Assembly: GCA_964035795.1 (NCBI GenBank)
Contig: OZ038322.1
Span: forward strand, 4,344,427-4,408,426
DNA: 64,000 nucleotides
DNA from: Pterobdella sp. o SKG-2022
Taxonomy: Eukaryota; Annelida; Clitellata; Hirudinida; Piscicolidae
Direction: 5' to 3'
Position numbers and translations under genes: made by a program. Every line of letters begins with the position of its first letter. Within the stretch, counting starts at the first letter, position 1. Below the pieces are notes generated by a model that was given only the letters and a program-made list of their open reading frames with translations, had not been told where the DNA came from and did no database searches. Shown here in pieces: positions 12,621 to 24,565 of the stretch.

Positions 12621-15600
12621 TCATAAAGAAAGTTTTGTTTTTAAAAAAGCGGTAGAACCAACAATTTTAGCAAATGTAGCGATTATAATCAAAAGCAATT
12701 TTTCGTTACTAAATTCTGTTTCAACGGAAACCTTTTCCTCCAAATCTATAAATGGGGTATTGAAAAACTGATCTAAGTTGAATCCTGGCGATTCTATTAT
12801 TAAAATAGACTGAGTAATTTTTCCTAATTGAATCAAAAGCGCCACAGAGTCGTCTATTAAAACAGGGAAGGAAACACAAAATCTTATAAGATCTGGTAGC
12901 GTTGTCGAGTAGAAAAGGCATCTTTGATGACTGGTGAAGATAGTAAGCATTGTATGCATGATATTTAGGCTCAATTTTGCTACAGCATGAGATCTCGGAA
13001 CGGAATATTGTAGTCCTATATGTGAAACTAACCTTATAGCAAAAGCTAATTTGCTCCGTTGAGGCTGTACAATAAGTTCCGGAAGGAAATCTAAGCAAAT
13101 GAACATCGACGGGACACCACTGACGATGAGAGGAATCAACTCCATAGGATAACCTTGGAAATGAATGAGTTTAGCGAGGCTTGTGTCGGTGATGAATTTC
13201 TGATGGATGTGTGAAAAGATGAGGCATTGGGATTCTCTGGCGTCTGTGAGTAAACTTTCATGATTAGCTTCGTATCCTTGCACGTGCAAACAGGCTTCTA
13301 ACAAAAGTTGTAATGCTGCACTTTCTTGGGCTGCTACTATGGCTACTCTCAGCTCCTCACGTTCATCCATCATTTGTAGCTTCATATCAGTACTGGGATT
13401 CATGAGTATATGGTTTGCAAGGAAGTTTTTAGACATCTGTAAAAAACAGTTGAGGTTTTTTAGCATGATTGTCAATATTGGAGGATTTTTATAAACTCTT
13501 GTGTCGCATTTCAGCACGATGAGAGGATCTGCGATAATTTGTGATTCATTGTAAATGGTTTTAGCGGCTGTTGGGGAAGTAGATTGGAAGGCATTGACAG
13601 TTTCTGTTTTGAGTTGTGGGGAAATAGTGTCTAGTTTATTCCAAAGGTCCAACAAGAGTTCCTTACATCTCCTGGGAAGATCACCATGGAGGAATACACA
13701 TAAATTGTTATTGATGCTATCTGAATACTGCAGCAACTCGAAGACGGGCAGAGTGCAAAGCTTTTCGAGTACGATACAGCAAGCACTTGGGTTTGTGACG
13801 GCATTCTTGAAAGCAGCATCTACTTCTGCATTGAAGTCACAACCTTTTGGAGATTCTTCTTCGTGGCATTTGTCGAGTAATGGCTGTGATAAATCGAGTG
13901 TTATACCAGTGCTATCCATCAAATCACTAAAAAGATGTGGGTGATGAGTGGCAACTAAGGCTAAAAGACTTGAATAAAGACTAGACAGCTCACAACTGTG
14001 CAACTCGGCTTCTGATAATAGATATTTCACTGGTATGCGATTTATGAATGAAGAGGAATAAGAAAAAAACATTCTATTGTTAGATTTGAGATTGCTCATG
14101 TTAGCTAGAAGAACATCTTGATACATCAGGATGTAGTATAAATGCACAAGCTGCACAATTGTTTGACCAGAGAATGCCTTTTCAGGGAAGAAAACCGCAG
14201 AGAGATCTTCTTCTGATAATGGAATGTTCGCTCTGTCTGCTTTTATAGCTGGAACTATGATGGAAAAAATATAAAGTTGAATAAGAGGTGGGATTATTGG
14301 GTGCAGAGGTAAAACACATTGTTTCATTTGACTATGAATCCAATCTTTTATGCATATACGGTTTTTAGAAAAAACTCTGCTTTTCAGGAGTTGGTGGATA
14401 CAATGGATAGGTAAAAACCCCTTCATATGACCATTCAGATTCTCTGTCACTGCAACTTTTACTGCATGGGCTGCCACTACCTGTAGAATTTTTGAGTTAT
14501 AAAATTATAAGTACTAAATTTCAATGTGAAGAATTTTGAAAAGTACCTGTTCAGTGAACACTTTAGTGGTGAAAATAATCTTCATACGAGAATGAGTGCT
14601 GGTCTTGACAACTGTTTTCATTCCAAGAGTTGTGCTGATCAGGTCAGAAATGGCATTACCCTGGTTACTGTGGAAATGAATGGCAATCAGAAGTAACATT
14701 TCTGAAAAACTTTTGGAGGTAGTTTGAGTATTCTCTGAAGCTTCTTCCACCAGCCACTTTAACCAGCTTGTGACAATTTTTTCTTGATCTTCATTCACAA
14801 CTAACTGAGGACATGAGAGAAGGAGTGAAAGAGATAAAGCAAAAAATCTGTTTCGAGTTTGAATGGATTGTTGTGGCTTTGAAACAGCAAGCTTCAGAAG
14901 GGTTAAGCTCTCTTCTTCAGTGAACTTGATGCTTGCAATGCATTTAAGTGCACAGTACAACCTCACAAATGAACACATCTTCATTACCACTGTTGCATCT
15001 TCTTTTTGGGACTCTAGCAAACATTTCAAATCAGCCAGTAAATTTTTCCTCATGAAATAGATTGGAGAATTAGTGTCCTTTTTTTTGTCACAAGCTTTGA
15101 TAGATTGAGCAAACCATGTTCTTATTACAGTATCATTTTCCAATAGAAGACCACTCACAAATTGAACTAAATCATTGATACCTTTAAACCCACTTTCTCC
15201 AGTTTCATTCAATGTCAGTAGAACAACTAATGAAATAAGCTTGCATTGTTTAACACATCTGTCTCTCACAAGAGCCAAATGGTTTGGACTCATTTGACAT
15301 AACAATTTCAATGTTAATGCTCGTTTTTCATTTTCAAATGAGTTCTCATTAGCTTCATTCTTTGGTGCTAATAAAATGATCTGATCACAGACATCTAGAA
15401 AACAATCTGGATTATTAGCAACAAGTCTACACAATAACCAAGGTCCATTTTTAACCCTCAAAAGGGCTTCTGCCACTTGAGTCATTGGTAATAAATGAGG
15501 AAGTTCAGCTTGAGAAATACACAAAACATCTGAAACTTCTTCAAGATAAATATCTGTATCAAAAAGTTCTGAAGCTTTTTCATAGAATTTTTCTTGTTTT

Positions 15601-16075
15601 AAATTATTTATAATATTCAAGATTTCATTTAACATTAGTTTCAACTTTTTAGCTGCATCAGATCTTTCAAATTCCAATGCCAATCCTCTATTTTGAGAGG
15701 TTGATGCAAATCCTTCATTATTGTTTAGTTGTTGTTCTTTTTTAGCTTCTTGTTCTAATTCATGAAAGTCAATTGAAAGCAAACCAACTAAATTGTTTAC
15801 AACTTCAATTCCTGATAAGCACTTCAAAATAAGTTTTCTTTTGTAAGTCCATTTTTCACTATTATCCAAAGGAGAGCACAGTGACATTCTTACTAAGCAT
15901 GGTAAAATTGGTCTGAGCGCTTTTTCCGAGCATTTAGATAACTTTTCAATGTCCACTGTTTGGATTGCTGAATAATTGTTGGAGTTTAGGTAATGAATGA
16001 TAAGATTTTGAATAATAAGCTATATGGATAATTACCCTGATAAACATTTTGGCATACAGATTGACGTTCAAACAT
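12621..16075 (-). CDS. INTS2: Integrator complex subunit 2
   Basis: Scaffold subunit of the nuclear Integrator complex, which cuts snRNA 3' ends and attenuates RNA polymerase II. Minus-strand exons 16075-16036, 15967-14547 and 14480-12621 join to 1106 residues, close to the roughly 1200 of human INTS2. Landmarks: LRPILPCLVRMSLCSPLD, LSGIEVVNNLVGLLSIDFH, AEALLRVKNGPWLLCRLVAN, LYCALKCIASIKFTEEE, MLLLIAIHFHSNQGNAISDL, FTEQ joined to VVAAHAVKV at the second junction, GFLPIHCIHQLL, DPLIVLKCDTRVYKNPP and LIHFQGYPMELIPLIVSGVP. The first exon gives MFERQSVCQNVYQ and joins AIQTVDIEKLS, matching the family N terminus. Only two introns, of 66 and 68 bp. It shares a 191-bp divergent spacer with mitochondrial L41. 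Confidence 0.95.
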
Positions 16076-16266
16076 TTTTAAAAATCACTGTTAAACATCG
16101 AAGTCGTGAGTGAGATCAATTAATAACTTTATTATATATTTGTTTTTAAATACTAAAAACAAATGATTTCAAAAACAATGCAATTAATTGTTTTTTTGAA
16201 ATAATTTTATTTTTTAAATTAAACCTATAGTTCTTTGCTAATAGCGATAAAATAAATGGGTAAATT
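16076..16266. promoter_or_regulatory. Divergent (probably bidirectional) promoter, INTS2 / mitochondrial L41
   Basis: Only 191 bp separate the two start codons, which point away from each other. Both are housekeeping genes. No TATA box can be singled out in this AT-rich spacer. Inference from spacing only. Confidence 0.5.
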
Positions 16267-16932
16267 ATGAATTTTTCAAGGATAATAGCTTTTACAAGAA
16301 ATAATAGACAGTTTTCTACAACAACAATAGCATATAAAAGAAAAACATTAGAACCTTATGACAAAAGATGGGGCTTGCACGTTACTCAAGCAGGTCCAGA
16401 AAATCCAGAGGGTACTTTAGAATTGAAGGAAAAACTTTTGAAATCACGTTAGTTTACTCTTTACTATCACATTCATAAAACTATTATAAATTTAAGTTTT
16501 TTGAACTTAGATTAATATTTACTAAATGTATTCTAGCAAACATGCCTTGCCGTCCATATATATTTCTAAAAGATGGAAGATCTATTTTTGTGAAAGAAAT
16601 GATTCCTGAATTTGTTGTACCTGATCTTACAGGTTTCAAGGTTAGCAAGATAGTCAAGTTTTTAAATTCAAAATTTTTAAAATTCTATTTATCTGATTAA
16701 GGAAGTAATTTTTTTATTTATGGTTAATAGTTAACTAAAAGTATTTTCTAATATTTTTTTACAGTTGAAACCATATGTATCTTATGGTGTGAAAGATATA
16801 ACCCAAACAGAATTCACAGCCAAAGAGTTATTTGATGCTACATATGGACAAGAACTGATTAATGAATATACCTCTAATAATAAAGACATGGACTTATTTA
16901 AAGCAAAAATAGAAGAGTTCAATAAAAAGTGA
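16267..16932 (+). CDS. MRPL41: Mitochondrial large ribosomal subunit protein L41
   Basis: Exons 16267-16447, 16537-16640 and 16765-16932 give 150 residues. The N terminus ([19 protein letters not shown]) is basic, hydroxylated and lacks acids, as expected of a mitochondrial targeting peptide. The diagnostic family block [18 protein letters not shown] continues across intron 2 as LKPYVSYGV, then [19 protein letters not shown], resembling the insect L41 C terminus. Likely acts in the mitochondrial 39S subunit. AATAAA signals lie about 80 bp after the stop. Confidence 0.92.
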
Positions 16933-17582
16933 AAAATGCTGGATTTTTTTTTTTACTCAACAATTTGTAATCATAAGATTCTATAAAAAATTTTTTCAAC
17001 ATTAGATTGGTCAAATAAAAATAAATTTTTATTAAATCTGCACTTTTTTATAGCTTAATCACACTCTGCTCAAATTCCATTCCTAAAATAAAAGTAACAT
17101 GAAAAGAGACTGGTGTTATTTTTTCCTGTTGGGTATACACATTAAAAACTAATTTCTAGTTACACCAGTTTTTAAGGACACAAAAATATATAATTTACTC
17201 CAACGTTGCGAGGCTGTCTTTTTTCGCCTAATTTTTTTTCAAATTTTGTTTTAGTTTACTATACACTTACATGCGTTTTTTTATTTAATTTTACTATCTT
17301 CTTTATTTTCTAATGTCTCTAATTTTGTTTCACCGTGAAAAGTGTGTTAAGGAAAAGTGCAATACAATACATCAACGAATTTGATTATAAAAGTGAAATG
17401 GCTAATTTCTGTTTTTAGAGAATGTTTATGACGGGCTGATAAACTGAACTAATTTTTACAAAAAGAATAATCAAATTATGAGAAAATTTTGAATTCATAT
17501 AATTTAAAAGTTTTCTAATTAGGAATAAACTTTGAAAACGTTGAAAATTTCGAGAATTTTTTAAAAATTTAAAATAAGTTTT
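16933..17582. other. Intergenic between L41 and peptide precursor 1
   Basis: AT-rich; poly(A) signals for L41 near 17015. Nothing else recognised. Confidence 0.5.
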
Positions 17583-18049
17583 TCATCCATTGAGTCCTAG
17601 AGCTGGTATGAACGGGGTGTTAGCATCAGCTTTATATTTTGCTACGAGCTCTTGCAAGCGTTGTTTCGCATGTTGTGGTTCTCTAAAAACTCTTCGGCCT
17701 TTTTTCAATCCTACAAATACTGTTTACTCTTAAGCAAAATATTCACGGCAGGCCGAATATTTAATTAAACTGAAATAAATTGACTTTCTAAATAAATAAA
17801 GCCAAACATTTTTTTGATGCAGGCTTTAATCCTTTGACTTTTTTCGGCAAGGCTTTAGATTGAAATAAATCATACAATATTCAATCTTTAGCTCCCATTA
17901 TTATTCAAAAACTATTTTAATTACTTTAATTATATATTTTCACAGATACATTTAACATTTTCTTTTTTCACTGGTTCCAGCTCTTTGTTGGAAGTTACTT
18001 GTGTTGAAACTATCATGACAATCACGCACAAAACAGCAAGATGTCTCAT
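17583..18049 (-). CDS. Secreted peptide precursor 1 (candidate amidated neuropeptide)
   Basis: Two minus-strand exons, 18049-17950 and 17719-17583, join in phase 1 to 78 residues. The N terminus MRHLAVLCVIVMIVSTQVTS is a clear signal peptide. A basic site KKGRR precedes VFREPQHAKQRLQELVAKYK, an amphipathic stretch, then ADANTPFIPALGLNG and the stop. A terminal Gly after a dibasic site is the hallmark of a C-terminally amidated peptide; the predicted mature form is about 35 residues ending GLN-amide. The gene at 40768-41637 encodes the same ending (PLIPAPGLNG) on a last exon of almost equal length. No known peptide family recognised. Confidence 0.6.
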
Positions 18050-18924
18050 TGCTGTTGAAAAATATAAGCTGAATATTTGGTAGTGTGGTAATTGCAAGTT
18101 ATTTTACATAGAAAAATAACAACTATGTAATACTTTTAAATATATTTTGTTACTTTTCAAGAAATTTCAAAGTACCACCGTGTTTAAGAGTTAACGTGAT
18201 TGAAGTGCTATTTTCAAAAGATGAGTTTGTGTGCCATTTTTTGAATTTCCATCATGAAATATGGACGTGTAATAAAATTATCGTTTAACTTCATCAACTT
18301 ACTTCTTGAAGTTTATACTTCAAATTAAATGAGAAACTTAGCTTCGATCGATACTAGATTATAAACCTTTTTTGTTTTCAAAGTTGAAAAATAATTTTTG
18401 AACTAACTTCATTAGCCAAATGAAATGTTCTAGAATTTTCCAGTAACCAAAGAATCTTTTTTTCAAAATTCGAACGCCTGCCGCAACGTTATCTTGTATA
18501 CAGTCGGACTATATATAGTTTATCCTATTGAACTAAGAACCTATAGATAGTTCAAAGAAATAATATTAACTTTGAAAAAATACCGGTCTTATTTCAACCA
18601 ACGAGAAGATATTCCGAATAAATTTGCCTTTTTCTCATACTAATCCTTCCGATGATCATATAAAGGAAAAATGATAGTAGAATGGATTTAGAATAACTCC
18701 ATCTGGAAACGGTATTAATTGTGTATTATACTATGAGCTTTAATTTGTGAAAATGGTGACAATTTATGAAATATTAGATGAAATGAAACATAATAATGCT
18801 AACTCAACAAAAATGTTGTGATAAGAATTGTTTTTTCACACAATAATTATTCAATGGTAAACTCACAAACCAATCTTCGAAGTTTTTTCAATGAAACAAT
18901 TTACTATCCAACATTCTGGTATTG
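18050..18924. other. Spacer upstream of peptide precursor 1
   Basis: AT-rich; presumably carries the promoter of the minus-strand peptide gene. No coding sequence recognised. Confidence 0.45.
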
Positions 18925-20640
18925 ATGAATAGTGACACTGATCTACCAAAGATTGACCCGAAGATTATCATCGAAAAAACAGTCGAATTGGATAGTGATA
19001 CGAGGTTTGATGCGGTAATGGGGATGTTGACGACTACTAAAATAAGGGTGGGTTGTAAGCCTCCCGATAGACTGCCATCTTTTCGTGTTCGGAAAGCTTG
19101 AGCAACTAATTAATCCTGAGAGCTATGCTGGCGAAAGCGTAAGCTTCTAGCAGAGCCACTTAAGCCGGGCAGCTCAAGGGGTAGAGGTCGGGCTAAGTAC
19201 AGCCTACTGGCCCTCCAGCTTGGGGGTTTGAACTAGGCTAACAACCCGGTTCTGTGAGAAAAATGTGTTATAGAAACTACAACAACAAACTTTGAAAACT
19301 GCTTGGTCTTAAATGGGTTTTTTCTAGCAAAGTCTATGACGCGAGCTGGTGAAGGCTCTCGGGAGGCCTGTGCACTGACAATTTTTTTGACGAACAAGGA
19401 TAAAACCAGGATAGGAACCTGGAATTTTAGAAACCTACACGAGACAGACAAGAAAGCTCGTCTGTCAAAAAATGCAAAAAACAATCTGAAGATTCTAGAC
19501 TCAAGTGAGAAAAGATGGACCGGATCAGGAAGAACGCAAATATTCACACCATCATCCACTCTGGACAGAATGAAGTCCAACCCTACACACATGGTATGAG
19601 ATCACCAAGACACTTTCTGGCAAAAACAGCAACTAAAGTCGGCCTGTAAAGGACAAGGACGGAAACATCACCCTTGGCGAAAAGCAGCAGAGAGCATGAT
19701 AGGCGGAACATTTTATGGAAACGCTTAACCAACCAGCACCATCTGTTCCACCTGTCATCTCGCCACCTAACAAGCTCCTCGACATCGATACCAACCAAAT
19801 AAGGCTGAGGTTGTCAAGGCTATCAATTCAGGAAAGGTAGCCGGTCCAGATGGAATTCCATCTGAAGCTTTAAAGGCTGACATCCAGACCTCAACTGAAA
19901 TGCTGCATCCTTTTCTATGCAAGATCTGAAAACAAGAGCGAGTGCCAAATGACTGAAAAAAAGAACATCTTGTAAAGCTGCCAAAGAAAGGAGATTTTTC
20001 ATTTTGCAACAACTGGCGAGGAATCATGCTGTTGTCTATTCCTGGCAAAATATCGAGCAGAATCATCCTTAAAAGACTAAAAAACGTTTTGGAAAAGACA
20101 CTTCGGAACGAACAAGCAGGCTTTCGACAAGATCGCTCATGCACGGATCACATTGCAACCATGCGCATCATCATCGAGCAGTTCCTCGAATGGCAAGCTT
20201 CCTTGTACGCAATATTTGTCGACTTTCAAAAAGCTTTTGACAGTGTTGACCGAAATGTCATCTGAAGACTGATGCACCACTACGGCTTTCCACCAAAGTT
20301 TATAAACATCATCCAGCAAATGTACGAAGACGCTACCTGTCAAGTGATCCACGACGGAAAAAACCTTTCAGCGTGCAAACTGGCGTTGTCAAGGCTATTT
20401 GCTCTCACCAACCATTTTTCTGATGGTGTTTGACTGGATCATGAGGCAGTCTACAGCAAACCAAAAGAAAAGCATCTGAGGGACCTTCAATAAACAGCTT
20501 GAAAACCTAGACTTAGCAGATGACATAAAACTTCTTTTCCACAAGCAGCAAGCTGAGCAAGAGAAATTATGTAGTGTGGCAAAAGAAGCTGGGACTTTCT
20601 ACTTTGACTGACATTCAAAACTTTATATTTTTTTTGCCCA
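18925..20640 (+). mobile_element. Non-LTR retrotransposon (LINE), decayed
   Basis: A GC-richer leader (about 19010-19290) is followed by an endonuclease start, RIGTWNFRNLHETDKKARL, then, after a deletion removing most of the endonuclease, RT fingers (VKAINSGKVAGPDGIPSEAL), RGIMLLSIPGKISSR, NEQAGFRQDRSCTDHI and the palm motif YAIFVDFQKAFDSVDR. DLADDIKLLF, the usual YADD box in altered form, is reached near 20515. Several stops and frameshifts show it is dead. The base composition of the leader stands out from its surroundings. Confidence 0.85.
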
Positions 20641-21770
20641 ATCTTTAAGTCTTTCAAGATCCTTTTGAAGAATTATCTGGTCAGTTTCTGCTTTGATATG
20701 GCGGTATAGGATACAATCATCTGCAAATAGTTTTTTTGTCAATTGAAAACTATTTGGTAAATCATTTATGACAATAGAAAGAACAGAGGTCCAATGACAG
20801 ATCCTTGGGGAACACCACTCATTACTGGAATCTCTTCTGAAAATCGTCCATCAACTAATATTTGTTGGGTTCTGTTTGTGAGAAAAAAAGATATCTCCTT
20901 GTGCGTTCTATTTTTTATCCCATAGTGGTGTAATTTATTCAAAAGGCTTCTATGACAAACTCTATCAAAAGCCTTTGAAAAGTCAAGAACGATCATATCA
21001 ATTTGTGTCTTGGAATTTGTTGCTGCTGTGAGTTCATGTGAAAGAGTTGCATGTTGTGTTTCACAATTTCTTCTAGCCCTAAATCTATGTTGGCAGTCTA
21101 GAAGAATGCTGTATATGTTGCTAGTGATGATATCTTCTAGAAGCTTACAGTATATGCTCGTTAAAGAGACTGCTCTGTAGTTTGCTGGATCTTGCCTTGA
21201 ACCCTTCTTGTAGACCGCTATAATATTTGCCTTTTTTCATGCTTCTGGAACTTCTTGAAGGGATTTTTTGAATAAAATGCTGAGTATGGGAGCAATATCG
21301 CTCGCAAATGTTTTTAGGAATCGGGCTGTGATGCCATCGGGTCTTAAGGCTTTCTTCCCATCCAGGTTTCTAAAGAAGTTACGAACATCTTCTGAGTTTA
21401 CTTCAAGTTCATCAATATCTGGAAATGGTACACCTTCTAAAGATGGGAAAGTATTCATGTTGTTATTGTTGAAAATTGAGGAAAACTGATTATTGCGAAT
21501 AGTGGCTTTGTCTTTTGCTTCATCGAAGAGTCTCCCATTGTGTTTGAGTGGAGGTATACCATTAGTATTTTTTCACAAAGACTTTATTTAGTTCCAAAAT
21601 TTTTTCTGTTTGTGTTTTTTGCTATTAAACTCGTCAGTTGGTTCCTCTAAGTTGTTTATGTATTTTTGATATTCTTGTCTTGCTATTTTTTGAACTAAGC
21701 TTTTTTATCGATTTATATTTGTTTATGTCAGCTGGAGAGTTTGTATGCTTTATTATTTTATAATATTTTC
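20620..21770 (-). mobile_element. Jockey/CR1-type LINE fragment (RT)
   Basis: Minus-strand translation reads LDGKKALRPDGITARFLKTF, KANIIAVYKKGSRQDPANYR, VSLTSIYCKLLEDIITSNI, MIVLDFSKAFDRVCHRSLLN and the tight VMSGVPQGSVIGPLFFL. The YADD box is replaced by decayed sequence. It abuts the preceding plus-strand LINE, tail against tail. Confidence 0.85.
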
Positions 21771-22014
21771 TTAATTTATTGAAACATAGCCTTAAAAAAA
21801 GCTAAAACCAGATAAAAAAAAGAAAACTAAGTTAAAGCTTCTAACACGAAGAAAAAAATTATTTGTTGCTTGTTTAAATGAGACCCTTTCCAAAAGTTTC
21901 ATAGTTATTTTGGATAGGATAAAGGTGAAAATAGAACTCAATTGAAACTTGCCAAAACCAATTGAATTGCTATGGAATTGTCTAGCCTCTTGTCGATTTC
22001 TTCAACGTGTCATT
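21771..22014. other. AT-rich spacer
   Basis: No feature recognised; probably the decayed 5' side of the minus-strand LINE. Confidence 0.4.
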
Positions 22015-22328
22015 TTATTTTTTTTTTGATTTTTTGAATCTATTCTAAACTTCTTTGTGCTATTCATTTTCCACCAGCTAAGAGTGATCATTTGAACTAG
22101 CGCAGATCCGAATGTTTGGTAGTTATCACCTTCAACTGCTTAATTTATTTTTTTAGCACTGTATAAAATCTAATGAATTTTCGAATTGTTGTTTATGACG
22201 TTTTAAAATTTTTGAAAACAAAAATATTGTCTTACTTGGTTTTTAATCAAAACAACAATTTTGTTCAAGAACATTTATTTTCATTATCAACAAACTGGAA
22301 CTTCAATCGTTCAAACTAATTTGTGACA

Positions 22329-23301
22329 ATGCATAAATACAGTTTTATGGGTATTTGAATTCCCTTATATAGTTAAATTTGAGATTTAAATAATTCATAG
22401 TAATTTACCATTACCATTTTGACAAAGATGCCCATAACAGGTGGCTTTGTGAAATTAGAAACCCACATAAAGCTATGGCCAGATTGAAATTTACAAAAGC
22501 ACATCCTTTAAGAAAAAAAGAAAAACGTTACTTTTTGTTTATTGAATATAATTAATCAAATATAAGTATGGTTTTTAGAGATTAATTTCCATGAGATCTC
22601 GATATAAATACGAGTCCATCTAATGGAGTTTTTATATAAGAGATATCGTATGAATTTTTTTATTTGGTTTTGAAGATATAAATTCATTTGAAAAAATTTT
22701 TTCGATAAGTAGAATTTCATCATAATAAAGTTTTCAAACACATTTTTATCTATAAAATCCTCATTTTTGAAGCAATATACGTAAAACTATATAAAAATAA
22801 GGTTCTTGCTTAAACAATTTTGAAAAAAAATAAACTTATTTAATACAATCCACTAAATTCAATTAAACAGTTACAGTTTTGGCCGATGAAGATCAATTTG
22901 ATTGGTATGATTTTAAAAAAATAAGGAAAGTGCTTGGGGATAAGATGTCTCACTTGATACTTTCTCCCGCGTACTATGAGCAAGACATACCTAATGAAGA
23001 CCGATTTACTAATGAACCCATGGGAGACGAAGATGTTTTTTGGTCTGAAGAAGAGCAACAAAAAATATTTGGACACAAAAAAAACCCCTTTGCTGAGCGG
23101 CCACCACCTTTTTCAACAAGACTCAGAAAAGCTATATCGAAGAGAATTCCCCACAGAAGACACGTGTACCATGTTGCTGACGTTTCAAAAAACAAATTTC
23201 ATGATGAACTTAATTCCTTTTCGAGAGCCAGAAGAGCGTTCTCGGACCTACGACATAGAATTCCTCATAGGAGACAAATTTATCGTGTTAATGACGTTTG
23301 A
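22329..23301 (+). CDS. RIPHRR-repeat protein, copy A (apparently intact)
   Basis: Exons 22329-22350, 22401-22526 and 22871-23301 join in phases 1 and 1 to 192 residues. Exon 1 gives MHKYSFM; exon 2 gives FDKDAHNRWLCEIRNP and ends KKEK; exon 3 runs DFKKIRKVLGDKMSHLIL, FWSEEEQQKIFG and two copies of one motif, STRLRKAISKRIPHRRHVYH (131 on) and SRARRAFSDLRHRIPHRRQI (167 on), each followed by V-x-D-V. No signal peptide or membrane segment; strongly basic C-terminal half. The exon 3 frame has no ATG at its start, and splicing to the first two exons supplies one. Phases match copy D (39092-39970), which supports the model. AATAAA lies in the shared 3' UTR near 23370. Function unknown. Confidence 0.6.
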
Positions 23302-23479
23302 AAGGCACTTTTCAATTCCAATGACATTCAGCTAAAACGTAACTATGGATACTGTCTAGGTTTTATTTAATAAACTAAATCAGCATTCAAGTACAAAAAC
23401 ATTTCATATACTGCTTGATGGTGAACCTCAAATATTTTATATTTTACGAAAAGTAACGTTAAAAAATGAAACTCAAAAT

Positions 23480-23975
23480 AGGTGAAAATTCTTGTTCAAA
23501 TATATTCCAAGTTCTTTGTCTGCTGGTGTACAGCTTCTCACAGTTTCCATAGTTCTTCGCTAGTTCATCGGCCTACTCGATGTTCAGTTGGTGTTTTGAA
23601 GATCATTTTTGATGGTTGCTAGAAGACTGGTGCAGCTTCTTCCACCTTCTAAATTTTTTGACTTGACTATAGTAGTTTTTGGTTAAAACAAAATTAATTA
23701 TACGCAGAATATGGCCCACACTTACCAGCGTCGTCTTGTCACGACTTTAGAGGCTGGTTCAAATAGAGAATTTACGGCTTCTGTTTCATGTGGTTTGGCC
23801 AGAAAATCCCATTGCATGCCAAACCTTTCTTTGGTTTGAAATATCTTCTCATCTCTTTATCCAATGCCACGTGCTGCAACAAAAGACAAGATGCTTTAAA
23901 CAAAAGCTTTGTATATCCTTATCGTTTTATTTCTTGTGATGCCCAAGTTCCATATTTTGTTCAGCTCGAGCATTG
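23480..23975 (-). mobile_element. LINE 3'-end fragment within unit A
   Basis: Minus-strand translation shows the C-terminal LINE pattern, more clearly in the unit B copy (33470-33990). Stops interrupt the frame. Same insertion position relative to the family gene in units A, B and C. Confidence 0.65.
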
Positions 23976-24079
23976 ACGTTGTTGTTAACTTCTTTCGTCT
24001 TTTCATTTTGGCATGTAAAACCAAAAACTGTTGATAAGGAAATATAAATAATATCTCTGTAGATTAAATTTGAATATGT

Positions 24080-24305
24080 TCAAAAAACTGTTGCAAAAAT
24101 CACAGAGTTCACATTAATTTTCGAACCCTCAAATGCACCAAGTAATGACATCCCTCGAAAATATACAATATAAAACAATAAAGGATAATGAACTAGCATG
24201 GAAGTGAGTTCTCTTGCCAACTTCACCTTATCATTGCCCTCGTCGCTAAAGACACTTCCAAGTGTCAAGTGATCACTTAAAGAGGAACAAACAAAGTTTT
24301 CATCT
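24080..24305 (-). repeat. Shared repeat segment, copy 1
   Basis: A stretch of about 200 bp, in one minus frame giving SDEGNDKVKLARELTSMLV and FRGMSLLGAFE, recurs at 34085-34300 and, decayed, at 43085-43290. Probably part of the same LINE or its flank. Whether it was coding is uncertain. Confidence 0.55.
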
Positions 24306-24565
24306 AAATAACTTCACTTTTTTTTTGGAAAAAAACCTTACATTAGCAAGTAAGTCTAGTTCAATAAATACTTTGTGTTTGTTTCCCCACTATTTTTTCA
24401 GGCTTCATCAAGATGAGATTACTAATAGTAGCTTTAATTAAATTTTTAAATAAATTATCTCCTTTATATTTCGCTTCAAATCATATCTTAAATTACCGGT
24501 ATGTTAATATTCATGGCATAGATTAATCGAAAATGCAGAGTCCAACTTTTAATTGATAGATTCAT

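Larger units (their letters stand above)
22015..24565. repeat. Local duplication unit A
   Basis: About 2.5 kb, present again as unit B (about 32185-34475) and partly as unit C (about 36470-38200). It contains a RIPHRR-family gene on the plus strand, its 3' UTR (CTGTCTAGGTTTTATTTAAT) and a minus-strand LINE 3' remnant. Identity to unit B is high on both sides of the gene. Confidence 0.75.

Noticed and set aside
12721..13944. Open frames of 125 and 129 codons overlapping INTS2 (one plus strand, one minus strand in another frame)
   Set aside because: They are alternative-frame or antisense shadows of the INTS2 coding exon, with no motifs of their own.
17583..17943. Extra middle exon in peptide precursor 1 (a short Lys-rich stretch near 17830-17870)
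   Set aside because: Including it forces a stop at the next junction; the direct two-exon join is in frame.
22976..23335. 119-codon plus-strand frame overlapping copy A exon 3 (similar frame at 32989-33318)
   Set aside because: Shifted-frame shadow of the RIPHRR exon; the spliced frame keeps the repeated motif and matches copy D.
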